Source: Denitratisoma sp. DHT3
Lineage (GTDB): Bacteria > Pseudomonadota > Gammaproteobacteria > Burkholderiales > Rhodocyclaceae
NCBI RefSeq assembly: GCF_007833355.1
Contig: NZ_CP020914.1
Coordinates: 2,218,047 to 2,282,046, forward strand
DNA: 64,000 nucleotides
Reading direction: 5' to 3'
The translations under genes were made by a program, and so were the position numbers. Below are positions 8,793-21,535 of the stretch, in pieces (position 1 is the first letter of the stretch; each line of letters starts with the position of its first letter). The notes below the pieces were generated by a model. The model saw only the letters and a program-made list of their open reading frames with translations. It made no database searches and was not told the origin of the DNA.

Positions 8793-9503
8793 ATGAGCAG
8801 CATTGAGGCAATCCGTGAGGCCGTCTGGCGCCTGAAGAAAAAGGATGCCGTTGCCCTGGTGGAAGAAGGCCTTGCAGAAGGGCTTGATCCTACTGCGATG
8901 TTGAAGGAAGGGGTCATTGCCGGTTTGCAGGAGGTCGGGCGCAAGTTTGGTGCCGGCGAGTATTTTCTGGCAGAACTGGTGATGGCTGGCAAGGTCGGTG
9001 AGCCCTGTATCGACTTGATCACGCCTCACTTACCGCCGAATTCGGAAGGGAAGATGGGAACGGTCGTGATCGGTGCAGTCAAAGGCGATCTGCACACCAT
9101 TGGCTACGGGCTGGTGACAACCCAACTGGAGTTGGCGGGATTCGAAGTCATCAAGCTGGGCATCGACCTGGACAGCAAGTACTTCATCGAAAAAGCGGTC
9201 GAGCACAACGCCGACATCATCGGCCTGTCCGCCTTCCTGGTGACGACCATTCCCTATTGCCCAGAAGTCTTGGGTTATTTGAAGGACATGGGGCTGCGGG
9301 ATCGCTTCAAGGTCATCATCGGCGGCACGGAATGTACCGCCGACAAGGCGGACGCCATGGATGCCGATGGCTGGGCACTCAATGCAATCTCAGCGGTGCC
9401 ACTGTGCAAGCGCCTGATGGGCAAGGACGTGGGTGAGGAGGCCAAGCTCGCGCAAACCTACGACCACGGCTGGTGGTACAACTCCCGCCGCCATGGCACC
9501 TGA
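8793..9503 (+). CDS. emtB: Corrinoid (cobalamin-binding) methyl carrier protein, MtmC-like
   Basis: The 236-residue protein has the two-part build of methyltransferase corrinoid proteins: an N-terminal helical cap (about residues 1-85) and a Rossmann-like B12 domain. The signature D-x-H-x-x-G is present as DLHTIG, with Asp99, the cobalt-ligating His101 and Gly104, followed by GLSAFLVTT and GGTEC strands. GAGGTGG precedes the ATG by about 5 bases. It carries the methyl group between donor and the catalytic subunit encoded 36 bases downstream. Family membership is secure. The symbol emtB is my recollection of the Denitratisoma estrogen cluster and should be checked. Reactivation would need the RACE protein at 3486-5483. 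Confidence 0.85.
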   Translation: MSSIEAIREAVWRLKKKDAVALVEEGLAEGLDPTAMLKEGVIAGLQEVGRKFGAGEYFLAELVMAGKVGEPCIDLITPHLPPNSEGKMGTVVIGAVKGDLHTIGYGLVTTQLELAGFEVIKLGIDLDSKYFIEKAVEHNADIIGLSAFLVTTIPYCPEVLGYLKDMGLRDRFKVIIGGTECTADKADAMDADGWALNAISAVPLCKRLMGKDVGEEAKLAQTYDHGWWYNSRRHGT

Positions 9504-9539
9504 TGGTCGAACCCACACCCATTCAAGAGGCAAACTGAA

Positions 9540-10886
9540 ATGATTCCAAGCATTGATTTCCAGCGGCGCTCAACCACCGGACCTGTTGGCAAGACCGACG
9601 ACTTTGACCTGGATCTGGCCTTCAAGGTCAGGGAACTGGTGGAGACCTACAACATCAAGTACGACCCCAACCAACTTGTGGTGGATGACCGCACGGCAGA
9701 TGCAATTTTTGATGCGGGCGTCGAATTGCTGGCCGAGGTCGGCCTGTTTCATCAGCAGACCTCGCGCATCATGCTGTACTCCAAGGAGGAACTCTATCAA
9801 CTGGCGGCCGAGTCCAAGGCGAACCCAGCCTGCATTCCCTTTGGAAAAGGCGAGGACCGGATGTATCTGCGGCATCGCAAGAGTACAGACACCTTTGCCC
9901 CGACAAACTACGGTGGACCTGCTGGAGTCGCTGAACCGGAGTGGTTCATTCCCTATGTTCAGTCCTTTGCCCAGGAGCGTCATGTAAAGGGCCTGGGGAT
10001 TTGTCCGGGCGTACCGCGCATTGGCGATCTTGACCCGAAGGCCGGTACCCTGACCGAAGTGGAAATCGCCCTTTGGGAGCAGGAAGCCCTGCGTGAGGCG
10101 CTGAAGCGCACTGGCCGTCTGAACATGAACCTGGGACTGCTATGCACCGCCAGCACCCCCTCGGGCACCATGTCGGTCATGGCCAGTGGGTATCGGGACC
10201 ATCTGAATACCCAGATCGGCATTCACATCATGCCCGAACAGAAAATGAGCTGGAATCCGCTGCTGCTTTCCCAGTACTGCGAGAACGCCGGGATCGAGCC
10301 CTGGATGAGTTCGATGTCCTGCATCGGCGGTTTGTGTCGGGATGCCGCCGAGGTCGCAGTAACAATGGTGGCTAACGCGTTGGGGCAACTCAGCTATGCC
10401 AAGGGCGGCTCCATGAGCTACTTCCCCAGCCATCTGGATGGGACATGGGCAACGCGACCTTCTCATTGGGCATTCAGTGGCGCAGCCCGTGCTTCTGAAC
10501 GTCACCTTGGACTGGCTGTGGGAACCTCTATCTCGGGCATCACCAATGCCTGGCGCACTCCCTTGACCCTGTGGCAGTCGGCGGCGGTCGTGTTGACCTC
10601 CGTGGCCAGCGGATTGTCCTATGCCTGGATTTCCGGACATACCGGCCTGGAGGCGCGACTGATCGGAGAAATGATGGATGTTTGCGCTGGCATGCCGGCA
10701 AAGGAAGCCAATGAACTGGCCCAGCGGGTTATGGTCAAGGTTGATGAGCTTCTGCCTCAGGTAACGAAGCAGTTGCCCTTCGTCGAAGCTTATGACATCG
10801 AAACCGTTCAGCCCCGTCCGGCATACGAGTCTTCCATGCTGAAGGTGCGGGATGAACTGCAGCGTATGGGCATGCCCTATCGCTAA
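9540..10886 (+). CDS. emtA: MtmB-like cobalamin-dependent methyltransferase, probable estrogen methyltransferase
   Basis: The 448-residue protein resembles archaeal monomethylamine methyltransferase MtmB along its length: a GGPAGVAEPEW segment near residue 123, an HLDGTWATR region near 300, TGLEARLIGEM near 370 and a YDIETVQP tail. MtmB contains pyrrolysine from an in-frame UAG; this frame has no internal stop, so the amine-activating residue is absent and the substrate should differ. With its corrinoid partner just upstream and steroid-type neighbours, the best match is EmtA, whose disruption stops estrogen but not androgen use in Denitratisoma sp. DHT3. It would place a methyl group on C-10 of the phenolic ring. 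Homology is visible; the substrate comes from context and literature memory. Confidence 0.8.
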   Translation: MIPSIDFQRRSTTGPVGKTDDFDLDLAFKVRELVETYNIKYDPNQLVVDDRTADAIFDAGVELLAEVGLFHQQTSRIMLYSKEELYQLAAESKANPACIPFGKGEDRMYLRHRKSTDTFAPTNYGGPAGVAEPEWFIPYVQSFAQERHVKGLGICPGVPRIGDLDPKAGTLTEVEIALWEQEALREALKRTGRLNMNLGLLCTASTPSGTMSVMASGYRDHLNTQIGIHIMPEQKMSWNPLLLSQYCENAGIEPWMSSMSCIGGLCRDAAEVAVTMVANALGQLSYAKGGSMSYFPSHLDGTWATRPSHWAFSGAARASERHLGLAVGTSISGITNAWRTPLTLWQSAAVVLTSVASGLSYAWISGHTGLEARLIGEMMDVCAGMPAKEANELAQRVMVKVDELLPQVTKQLPFVEAYDIETVQPRPAYESSMLKVRDELQRMGMPYR

Positions 10887-11013
10887 TTCGGCCACCCAGC
10901 GTAGGTGAGGCCATTACACATTTCTGGTGGATTTGTCGGTCTGGTCTGGCCTGCGCGGTGGTCCTTCGGGGCAGGATGCTCGGTATTGCTCATCAACTGG
11001 CAGGGGCTCTGAC

Positions 11014-12284
11014 GTGTTTAATGGCAGTGAAACTATTGCAGGATTCGACGAAGAACTTTGGCAGGCCGTTTTGTCGGAACGGCAACGCCAGGAAGATCAT
11101 ATCGAGCTGATCGCTTCCGAGAATTATGCAAGTCCCCGGGTTCTCGAGGCCCAGGGCAGCGTCTTGACCAACAAGTATGCGGAGGGCTATCCGGGGCGTC
11201 GCTACTATGGCGGCTGTGAGCATGTCGATATTGCTGAGCGGCTGGCCATAGAACGAGCGAAGTCACTGTTCGGGGCTGGCTACGTGAATGTTCAGCCCCA
11301 CTCGGGTTCCCAGGCTAACGCCGCGGTTTATCTGGCCCTGCTCAACCCAGGGGACACCATCCTGGGGATGAGCCTGGCTCATGGGGGGCATTTGACCCAT
11401 GGGGCGAAACCCAATTTCTCCGGACGCACTTATAACGCCATTCAATACGGGCTTGACCCGGCATCGGGCGTGATCGACTACGCGTCATTGCGCGCACTGG
11501 CGCTGGAGCATCGACCCAGGATGATCATTGCCGGTTTCTCCGCCTATTCCAGGGTGGTGGATTGGCAGCGCTTCCGTGTGGTGGCGGATGAGGTGGGAGC
11601 GTGGCTGATGGTGGATATGGCCCATGTTGCGGGGCTGGTGGCCACCGGGCTATACCCTAATCCCATTCCCTGGGCGGATGTGGTGACCACAACAACCCAC
11701 AAGACCCTGCGCGGCCCCAGGGGCGGGATGATTCTGGCTCGGGCCAATGCGGAACTAGAAAAGAAACTAGATTCGGCCATCTTCCCTGGCATTCAGGGTG
11801 GGCCCTTGATGCATGTGATCGCGGCCAAGGCGGTTGCTCTGAAGGAGGCCCTGGCCCCGGATTTTGTGGTCTACCAGCGTCAGGTGATCGATAACGCACG
11901 GGCCATGGCGCGCACGATGGCGAACCGCGGCTATCGCATCGTTTCAGGCGGCACGGACAACCATATGTTCCTGGTGGATCTGAGCGGCAGGGAAATTACC
12001 GGCAAGGATGCCGAGACGGCCCTTGGCCGTGCATGTATCACCGTAAATAAGAATGCAGTACCGAATGATCCCCGTAGTCCCTTTGTGACTAGCGGCATAC
12101 GTATTGGCACGCCGGCGATGACGACGAGGGGGTTCGGTGTCCGTGAAGCGGAAGACCTCTCGGAGTGGATCTGCGATGTCCTGGATCGCCCGGCAGATGA
12201 TGCGACGACTGTGGCAGTCAGGGAAAATGTTCTGGATCTGTGCCGGCGCCATCCGGTGTATCGGGTAGTGACACCTGACACCAA

Positions 12285-12288
<4 letters not shown>
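11014..12288 (+). CDS. glyA: Serine hydroxymethyltransferase
   Basis: GlyA converts serine and tetrahydrofolate to glycine and methylene-THF, using PLP. The 424-residue protein has the family segments [22 protein letters not shown], the PLP lysine in [14 protein letters not shown] and [10 protein letters not shown]. The GTG at 11014 gives the usual N-terminus ([11 protein letters not shown]) and has AGGGG 9 bases upstream; the frame extends back to 10927 with residues unlike GlyA. Its stop overlaps the metH start. Its position after emtA, 127 bases downstream, suggests that it feeds carbon into methyl-THF for this pathway; a second housekeeping copy elsewhere would support that. Confidence 0.93.
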
Positions 12289-16004
<3,716 letters not shown>

Positions 16005-16152
16005 ATGGAATTCGAATAGGCGCTTTTAAAATGATCTGGATCATGTCGCCCATCTGCTTTGCACGATTCCAGGTCAGGGAGGGCATCCGGAGCAGTTGGG
16101 CCTGCTCTTGAGGATATTGGTTTGTGTGTTGTGCTCTACGAGGAGGTAAAAA

Positions 16153-18624
16153 GTGAATAGAACCACTCAACAAAGGCAATTCGTAACACGCAGCATCTCG
16201 GTACTGATTGCCACGACATTTTCAGGAAGTGTTCTCCCGGCGCTCGCAGCGGAAGGTGCGCTGGAAGAGGTCATCATCACGGCCCAGAAACGGGCAGAAA
16301 ATCTTCAGGAGGTACCCATCTCCGTCCAGGCACTGGATGCGAAGATGCTGGAAAAGACCAGCGTGGTTTCGCTGATGGATATCAAAGAGTCCGTTCCTGG
16401 TCTGAGGCTGGCGCCCTATCCGGGCAGCAGCGAATCCATGCTGCCTGCGATTCGCGGCATCGTACCCAATACCATCGCCGTCACCAATCCGGCGCCTATT
16501 GCGATCCACCTCAACGGTATCTATCTATCCCAGCAGGCGGGCCTCAATGTGGCGGCCCTGGAACTGGAACGGGTAGAGGTGCTGAAAGGACCCCAAGGTG
16601 TGCTGGCTGGGCGCAATGCCACCGGTGGAGCGCTCAACCTTTCGACGGTCAAACCGGAATTGGGAGCCTTCGGCTTCAAACAGCAGGTCACCCTGGCACA
16701 GCGGGGGCAGGTGCTGTCGAAGACCTCGGTTAATATGCCCATCGGCGAAAGCCTTGCCGCCAAGATTTCCTATTTGAACAGCAGCAAGGACCACGACGGC
16801 ATCCGCAACAGCATGCCTGGCGGCATCAAGTTCGGCGAGCGGGATTCGGAGGCCTGGCGTCTCGATCTGCGCTGGAAGCCCACCGACAGGGTGACAGTAG
16901 ACTACGGCTACGATCGATCTCTGACCAAGTCCTACGATACGCCGGGACAGTGCATTCTGCCCGGCAGCTATGCCATTTACGGTGCGGCCATAAATTTTTT
17001 TGCTTCCATAGATCCTCGCGTAGCCGCCTATCGAGACAGCTGCAGTCATGACTACAAGCGGGAATTGCCCTATGCTTATGCGCTGCAGAAAAACAGTAAT
17101 TTGGCCGAGGGCCATGCCCTAATCATCGAGTGGGAGGTATCGCCCACCTTCACCCTGAAGTCCATCACCGGCTATCGCAAGGTGGATACCGCCAATCACA
17201 TTCTCTATGGTCCGACGGACGGTTCGGTAGGCGGGTTCCGTGCCGATAGTGGCCCGTATGCCATCAGTAATTTCTTCACCGGTGCCTCGATTCTCAATAA
17301 CAGTGGCATGCCCTGGACCCTGGATAACGAATCCTGGTCCCAGGAATTTCAGTTCCTCGGCCAGATCGATGAAAGTTTGAAATACACCACCGGGATCTAC
17401 TATTCCAAGGAAAAAGGCAACCAGCACCAGGGACCCACCATTGGCACCTACATGCCGGCGCTGGCGACCGATTTTTCCACGCTTCCCCCGACAGTGATGG
17501 ACATTGTCACCACCAGCCAGTTTGGCGTCAGCAGTGCCGAGAGCACGGCCACAGCGGTTTACGGCCAGCTTTCCTGGCGGCCTGATGTGTTGGAGCGCAA
17601 GCTTGAGGTGGTTCCCGGCATCCGTTACAGCCGCGACCATCGCCAGGCAGTGGGCTATAGCAATGGGGCCACCCATGTGGTCGTGCCCGCCGGACCCGCG
17701 ACAGCCCTGGCCTTTGCCACCATTCCAAATCCAACGGCCTACACGGGCGCGCAAGGTGACAACACCTTCTCCAAGACGACCCCCAGCCTGTCGCTCAACT
17801 ATCACTGGGAGCCGGGCAAGATGGCCTATGCCAAGATGGCCAAGGGCTACACCACCGGCGGCTTTGATCCCTATGCCGTTTCCGCCGCGGACTTTTCCGG
17901 GGGTTACAAGCCGGAAACCATTACATCCCTGGAGATGGGCATGAAGGGCGAGTTCCTGGAGCGGCGTTTGCGAACCAACCTGGCCCTGTTCCAGAGCAAG
18001 TTCAAGGACGAGCAGAAGACGGTCAACGGTCCCCTGGGGCCCACCGACTGGCGCATCGTCAATGTGGGCGAGTCCACCTACAAGGGGTTGGAGGCGGACA
18101 TCACCGCCCAAGTCACCACGGGCCTACGCCTAGGATTCAATTACGCATGGCTGAAGCATGAGTACACCAAGTGGATCGACCCGGTGAGCGGCCTGGACGT
18201 GCATGACAAGCGTGAGCTGATCGTGCCGACTCACTCCTATGCCATCAACCTGGATTACCGCTTCCCCAGGCTGGGCACTCTTCCGGGAATGCTGGACTTC
18301 AACCTGAATTACAGCCACAGGGACAGCATTTCGACGCCGATCGCCCTGGATGCCACGGCGACCGGCACCACCACGCCGATTCCGGTGGATATTCTGCGGG
18401 AACGTCAGACCACGCCCGGGTACAACCTGGTGAACATGCGGCTGGCCTGGAACGGGATCCCGGTGGGACCTGGCGACAAAGGTGATCTGACCATCGCGCT
18501 ATGGGCCAAGAACCTGGCGGACAAGAGATATGCCACATTCAAATCCTTGAACTACTACGGGGACGCGATTGCCGTCTGGGGGGAGCCGCGCACCGTGGGT
18601 GTGGACGTGATCTATCGCTACTGA
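16153..18624 (+). CDS. TonB-dependent outer-membrane receptor, possible steroid importer
   Basis: The 823-residue protein begins with a signal peptide ending at ALAAEG, then a TonB-box-like LEEVIITAQKR, a plug domain (VPGLRLAPYPGS, IRGI, ERVEVLKGPQGVLAGRNATGGALN) and a long beta-barrel ending in an aromatic residue. It starts with GTG at 16153 behind a strong AGGAGGT. The plug sequence is of the general type seen in sphingomonad and steroid-degrader receptors rather than BtuB or a siderophore receptor. It stands between the methyltransferase/metH operon and an LLM gene, so uptake of estrogen is a natural guess. A terminator follows at 18664. Ligand identity cannot be read from the sequence. 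Confidence 0.88.
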   Translation: MNRTTQQRQFVTRSISVLIATTFSGSVLPALAAEGALEEVIITAQKRAENLQEVPISVQALDAKMLEKTSVVSLMDIKESVPGLRLAPYPGSSESMLPAIRGIVPNTIAVTNPAPIAIHLNGIYLSQQAGLNVAALELERVEVLKGPQGVLAGRNATGGALNLSTVKPELGAFGFKQQVTLAQRGQVLSKTSVNMPIGESLAAKISYLNSSKDHDGIRNSMPGGIKFGERDSEAWRLDLRWKPTDRVTVDYGYDRSLTKSYDTPGQCILPGSYAIYGAAINFFASIDPRVAAYRDSCSHDYKRELPYAYALQKNSNLAEGHALIIEWEVSPTFTLKSITGYRKVDTANHILYGPTDGSVGGFRADSGPYAISNFFTGASILNNSGMPWTLDNESWSQEFQFLGQIDESLKYTTGIYYSKEKGNQHQGPTIGTYMPALATDFSTLPPTVMDIVTTSQFGVSSAESTATAVYGQLSWRPDVLERKLEVVPGIRYSRDHRQAVGYSNGATHVVVPAGPATALAFATIPNPTAYTGAQGDNTFSKTTPSLSLNYHWEPGKMAYAKMAKGYTTGGFDPYAVSAADFSGGYKPETITSLEMGMKGEFLERRLRTNLALFQSKFKDEQKTVNGPLGPTDWRIVNVGESTYKGLEADITAQVTTGLRLGFNYAWLKHEYTKWIDPVSGLDVHDKRELIVPTHSYAINLDYRFPRLGTLPGMLDFNLNYSHRDSISTPIALDATATGTTTPIPVDILRERQTTPGYNLVNMRLAWNGIPVGPGDKGDLTIALWAKNLADKRYATFKSLNYYGDAIAVWGEPRTVGVDVIYRY

Positions 18625-18663
18625 TTTTGCCGGGGTTGCCTCCTCCTTCCCGGCATCTGCTTG

Positions 18664-18689
18664 GCCGTCCCACAAGGACGGCTTTTTTT
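18664..18689 (+). terminator. Rho-independent terminator after the TonB receptor
   Basis: GCCGTCC, 5-base loop, GGACGGC and seven T residues. It ends the receptor transcript 40 bases past the stop codon and lies just before the next ribosome site. Confidence 0.9.
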
Positions 18690-18722
18690 CTGACGGTCGC
18701 CAATCCATTATTGGAGGGTGAA

Positions 18723-19661
18723 ATGAAAAAAATACCCGATCTGACGGTAATTTTAAGTGAGCTGGATACCCTGATCCGTCCTGACGAGGAAAGGCTTGTT
18801 CTGCACTTTGCCCGACAGGCCGAAGATGCCGGTTACTACGGCGTCAATATCATTGATCACATCGTGATGGGTAAAGGGGCCGCGAGATTCGGCCTGCCCG
18901 CCAACCCCCGGGCCTTCCGCTGGGTGGGCAATCAGCGACCTAACCAGCACATGCCCAGCCAGATCGTCATGATGTCCGCCATTGCTGCGGTGACGTCGCG
19001 CATCCGGTTGATGGCGACGGCTACCCTGACACCCTTACGGCATCCATTGTTGAATGCCAAGCAGTGGGCGACCCTGGACCTTCTGTCGGGCGGTCGCCTG
19101 ACCATTACACCGATTGGTGGCTGGCAGGACGAGGAATACGACGCGATGGGTATTCCTTTTGCCGAACGAGGATCGCGGCTCGATGAGCAGTTGGAAATCA
19201 TGTGCCTGGCTTGGAGCAAGACGCCCATTAGCTATTCCGGTCAGCACTATCGTTTTGAAAATGTGTATGTGATGCCCAAACCGGCGCAGCCGGGAGGGCC
19301 CGAAATGATCATCGGCGGCGACAGCTTGTCGCAAAAAGTGGTGGACCGGATTGTTCGCTACGGAGCAGGGTATACGTTGGCGGGAACGCCCGATCGTGAA
19401 GGGCTGGAGCGTCTGCGTCGGTGCATGGTCGCCGCCGGCCGCAAGCCGGAGGAGTTGAAGACTAGCGGCTTGATCTTCCCCTGTTTTCCAAGTGTCAATG
19501 AGCCTGCAGATATCCCGCGCAGCCTGGCGCAAAGCATGCCGTCCCTGCTGGAGGCCGGGGTGGATGTGATCACCATCAAGCCATCCCAATATATCGACGA
19601 TCCCGGGCAAATGCCCTCCTTGCTGAAGGAGTTCCAGCAAAGGATTGCGAGCTATTACTGA
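18723..19661 (+). CDS. LLM-class flavin/F420-dependent oxidoreductase (second copy)
   Basis: A 312-residue luciferase-like oxidoreductase, distinct from the one at 7519. It shows YGVNIIDHIV, the central SGGRLTITPIGGWQDEEYDAMGI segment (the equivalent of GxGxGW in the other), and PEMIIGGDS. GGAGG precedes the ATG at 18723. Members of this family reduce or oxidise C=C, C-OH or imine bonds with F420 or FMN. It shares its transcript with a small protein whose start overlaps its end. Association with a TonB receptor and the emt genes suggests a step in steroid ring metabolism, for example reduction of the A-ring after methylation. That role is inferred. Confidence 0.82.
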   Translation: MKKIPDLTVILSELDTLIRPDEERLVLHFARQAEDAGYYGVNIIDHIVMGKGAARFGLPANPRAFRWVGNQRPNQHMPSQIVMMSAIAAVTSRIRLMATATLTPLRHPLLNAKQWATLDLLSGGRLTITPIGGWQDEEYDAMGIPFAERGSRLDEQLEIMCLAWSKTPISYSGQHYRFENVYVMPKPAQPGGPEMIIGGDSLSQKVVDRIVRYGAGYTLAGTPDREGLERLRRCMVAAGRKPEELKTSGLIFPCFPSVNEPADIPRSLAQSMPSLLEAGVDVITIKPSQYIDDPGQMPSLLKEFQQRIASYY

Positions 19662-20121
19662 GCAAAAAGTGGCTAGAAAAATCCTTCATCATGCGGCCAC
19701 GCCAGTTGCCGCATATCGATTTTGGCATGGCCGCTGGTGTGAAATACTCAGCGCAACTTGTCGTCAGGCATTTCTGGATGCGGGACTGGCTGGCGCCAGC
19801 TTCACGGAGCGGGTAGAGGACGCACCCGATGGCACTGGAGGATTCAGTTACCGGATCAGTGAGACTGGTGAGGTTCATTTCATCGCCGGTGAAGGTGAAG
19901 CCGTCGCGGAATACGACTGCTATGAGCTTGGATTCCGGATGCTGAGCGACCCTAGCTGCGAGGCCGCAGGACAGATTGCAGCAGGGAAATTTCGCATCAT
20001 CAGCGGAAGCGATCGCTGGGTCGCCCTGATGTCCTTGATGCCATTGCTGAGACAGGCCTGCCATCAGGCGATTGCCGATACCGAAGAGAAATTTGATCTT
20101 GAGTTTCCCAAGTATGGCTGA
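19645..20121 (+). CDS. Small protein, weakly SCP2-like
   Basis: The frame opens with TTG at 19645, inside the end of the LLM gene, or with GTG at 19669; neither has a convincing ribosome site, and 19645 is given as the outer limit (158 residues). I recognise no secure family. The C-terminal half, with AAGQIAAGKFRIISGS followed by an aliphatic helix, is loosely like the end of the SCP2 sterol-carrier fold (…GKxxIxGD…), which would suit a steroid cluster. There is no signal peptide or membrane segment. Overlap with the LLM gene implies co-translation. Treat the sterol-binding idea as a hint only. Confidence 0.6.
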   Translation: MRAITEQKVARKILHHAATPVAAYRFWHGRWCEILSATCRQAFLDAGLAGASFTERVEDAPDGTGGFSYRISETGEVHFIAGEGEAVAEYDCYELGFRMLSDPSCEAAGQIAAGKFRIISGSDRWVALMSLMPLLRQACHQAIADTEEKFDLEFPKYG

Positions 20122-20211
20122 TGAAAGGATTCAGTCTGAATGCCTTCGCCTTATTGGCGGAACTGCCCGGGCAGTTATACGTGACGTCGGCACGGAGAGA
20201 ATAGACAAGAT

Positions 20212-21360
20212 ATGAAATCTACTACGGCAAAGCCTGTGGCAAGAAGATTTCCCCTAGTCGTGTCCAGTGATCTCGCTCTGGTTCTACTAAAGGATGCTGC
20301 CGCCGCAGGTGAGGATCCGTCGCACATCCTATCTCAGTTGCGCCTACCATTTTCTGTCGATGATTTAAAGGATGGTCGGTTGCCAATGATATCGGAGAAT
20401 CAGTTCATCCTGATTTACCGGGAATGCATGGATGCTCTTTCCGCCCACGCCAATCGGGAACGCGGTCTGCCTCCGATGAGCCGGAACGAGGTGGAGATGC
20501 TCTGTCATTGCGTAATCAGCTGTGAATCCCTAGATCAAGTAATACAAAGGGCCATCCGTTTCTGCGCGATGCTTGGCGGTCGGGCAGCTGAGCTTTCCCT
20601 GGAAGCATGCGGTAATGACGTTGTGTTTCATATGAATACCATGCGTCTGCCACACAGCAGCAGCGGCCTTCTGGCGGATCTGACGGGGCTGTCCTTTTAT
20701 CACAGGCTGTTTAGTTGGCTGATTGGTGAGACTGTTGCTGTTGATGGTTATGGTGTGACTTATGAGAATCGAGGCAATGAAAGAGTTCTGTTGCGCTTGT
20801 TTCGTCATCCGATTTTCTATGGCCAACCAGGAAATTACTTCCGCTTTCCTGTGAAGTATCTAAAGAAGCCGGTTGTGCGTAGCCACCAGCGAATGATGGA
20901 GATGCTAGCCGTTTTCCCGTTTGATCTGATGCGGGATCCGGGCAAAGATGGGCAGTTGGCAGAGGTGGTCGAAAATTTGATCAGGACGCAAATTTCCCGA
21001 GGAGAAAGCATTCCGACGCTGGAGCAATTTGCCAAATTTTTCAGAATCAGCACCGCGACCTTCCGCCGTCGTCTCGGAGATGAGCATAGTTTGCGTGAAA
21101 TTAAGGAACGTTGTCGATTCGAGTTGGCGATGGAACTCCTCGCCCCGGGATCCAGGCTCAGGATTTCTGACGTAGCAACGCATCTTGCGTTCAATGATGT
21201 TCGCTCATTCCGAAGGGCCTTCCGTTTGTGGACCGGTTCTTCACCCTGGGAGTATCGAGAAAAATTAGCTCACATTCAGGCGCCAGCTGAAAACGATCTG
21301 AGCGATTTACAAAGACCACCTTTCATGGAAAAAAAATCACAAACCTCTGGTCGGCATTGA
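20212..21360 (+). CDS. AraC-family transcriptional regulator
   Basis: The 382-residue protein has an N-terminal arabinose-binding-type sensing region (about residues 15-220) and a C-terminal AraC helix-turn-helix pair (about 255-355) with LEQFAKFFRISTATFRRRL and ISDVATHLAFNDVRSFRRAFRLWTG split between the two helices. It lies 90 bases after the small protein and 175 bases before the molybdenum-enzyme operon, all on one strand, so either set could be its target. Regulators of this subtype often control steroid, lipid or aromatic catabolism. The gene is less GC-rich than the operon that follows. Confidence 0.88.
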   Translation: MKSTTAKPVARRFPLVVSSDLALVLLKDAAAAGEDPSHILSQLRLPFSVDDLKDGRLPMISENQFILIYRECMDALSAHANRERGLPPMSRNEVEMLCHCVISCESLDQVIQRAIRFCAMLGGRAAELSLEACGNDVVFHMNTMRLPHSSSGLLADLTGLSFYHRLFSWLIGETVAVDGYGVTYENRGNERVLLRLFRHPIFYGQPGNYFRFPVKYLKKPVVRSHQRMMEMLAVFPFDLMRDPGKDGQLAEVVENLIRTQISRGESIPTLEQFAKFFRISTATFRRRLGDEHSLREIKERCRFELAMELLAPGSRLRISDVATHLAFNDVRSFRRAFRLWTGSSPWEYREKLAHIQAPAENDLSDLQRPPFMEKKSQTSGRH

Positions 21361-21535
21361 ATGCGTGCCCCGGTAAGAAAGTGAAGAAAGAAGTATTCGG
21401 TCCCCATCTTGATTGATTTGACCATCGCAAAGTTCTTGCGCCCTGCGGATAATTCTTGGAACTTCACTCCATAACCAGCAGCGCCTGTTCGTTATCCCCA
21501 TAATGGGTTTTAACTTTACAAAACAAGGAACCGCC

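Noticed and set aside
9540..10886. Pyrrolysine (UAG) codon expected from similarity to MtmB
   Set aside because: The frame reads through 448 sense codons without any internal TAG, so no recoding is needed.
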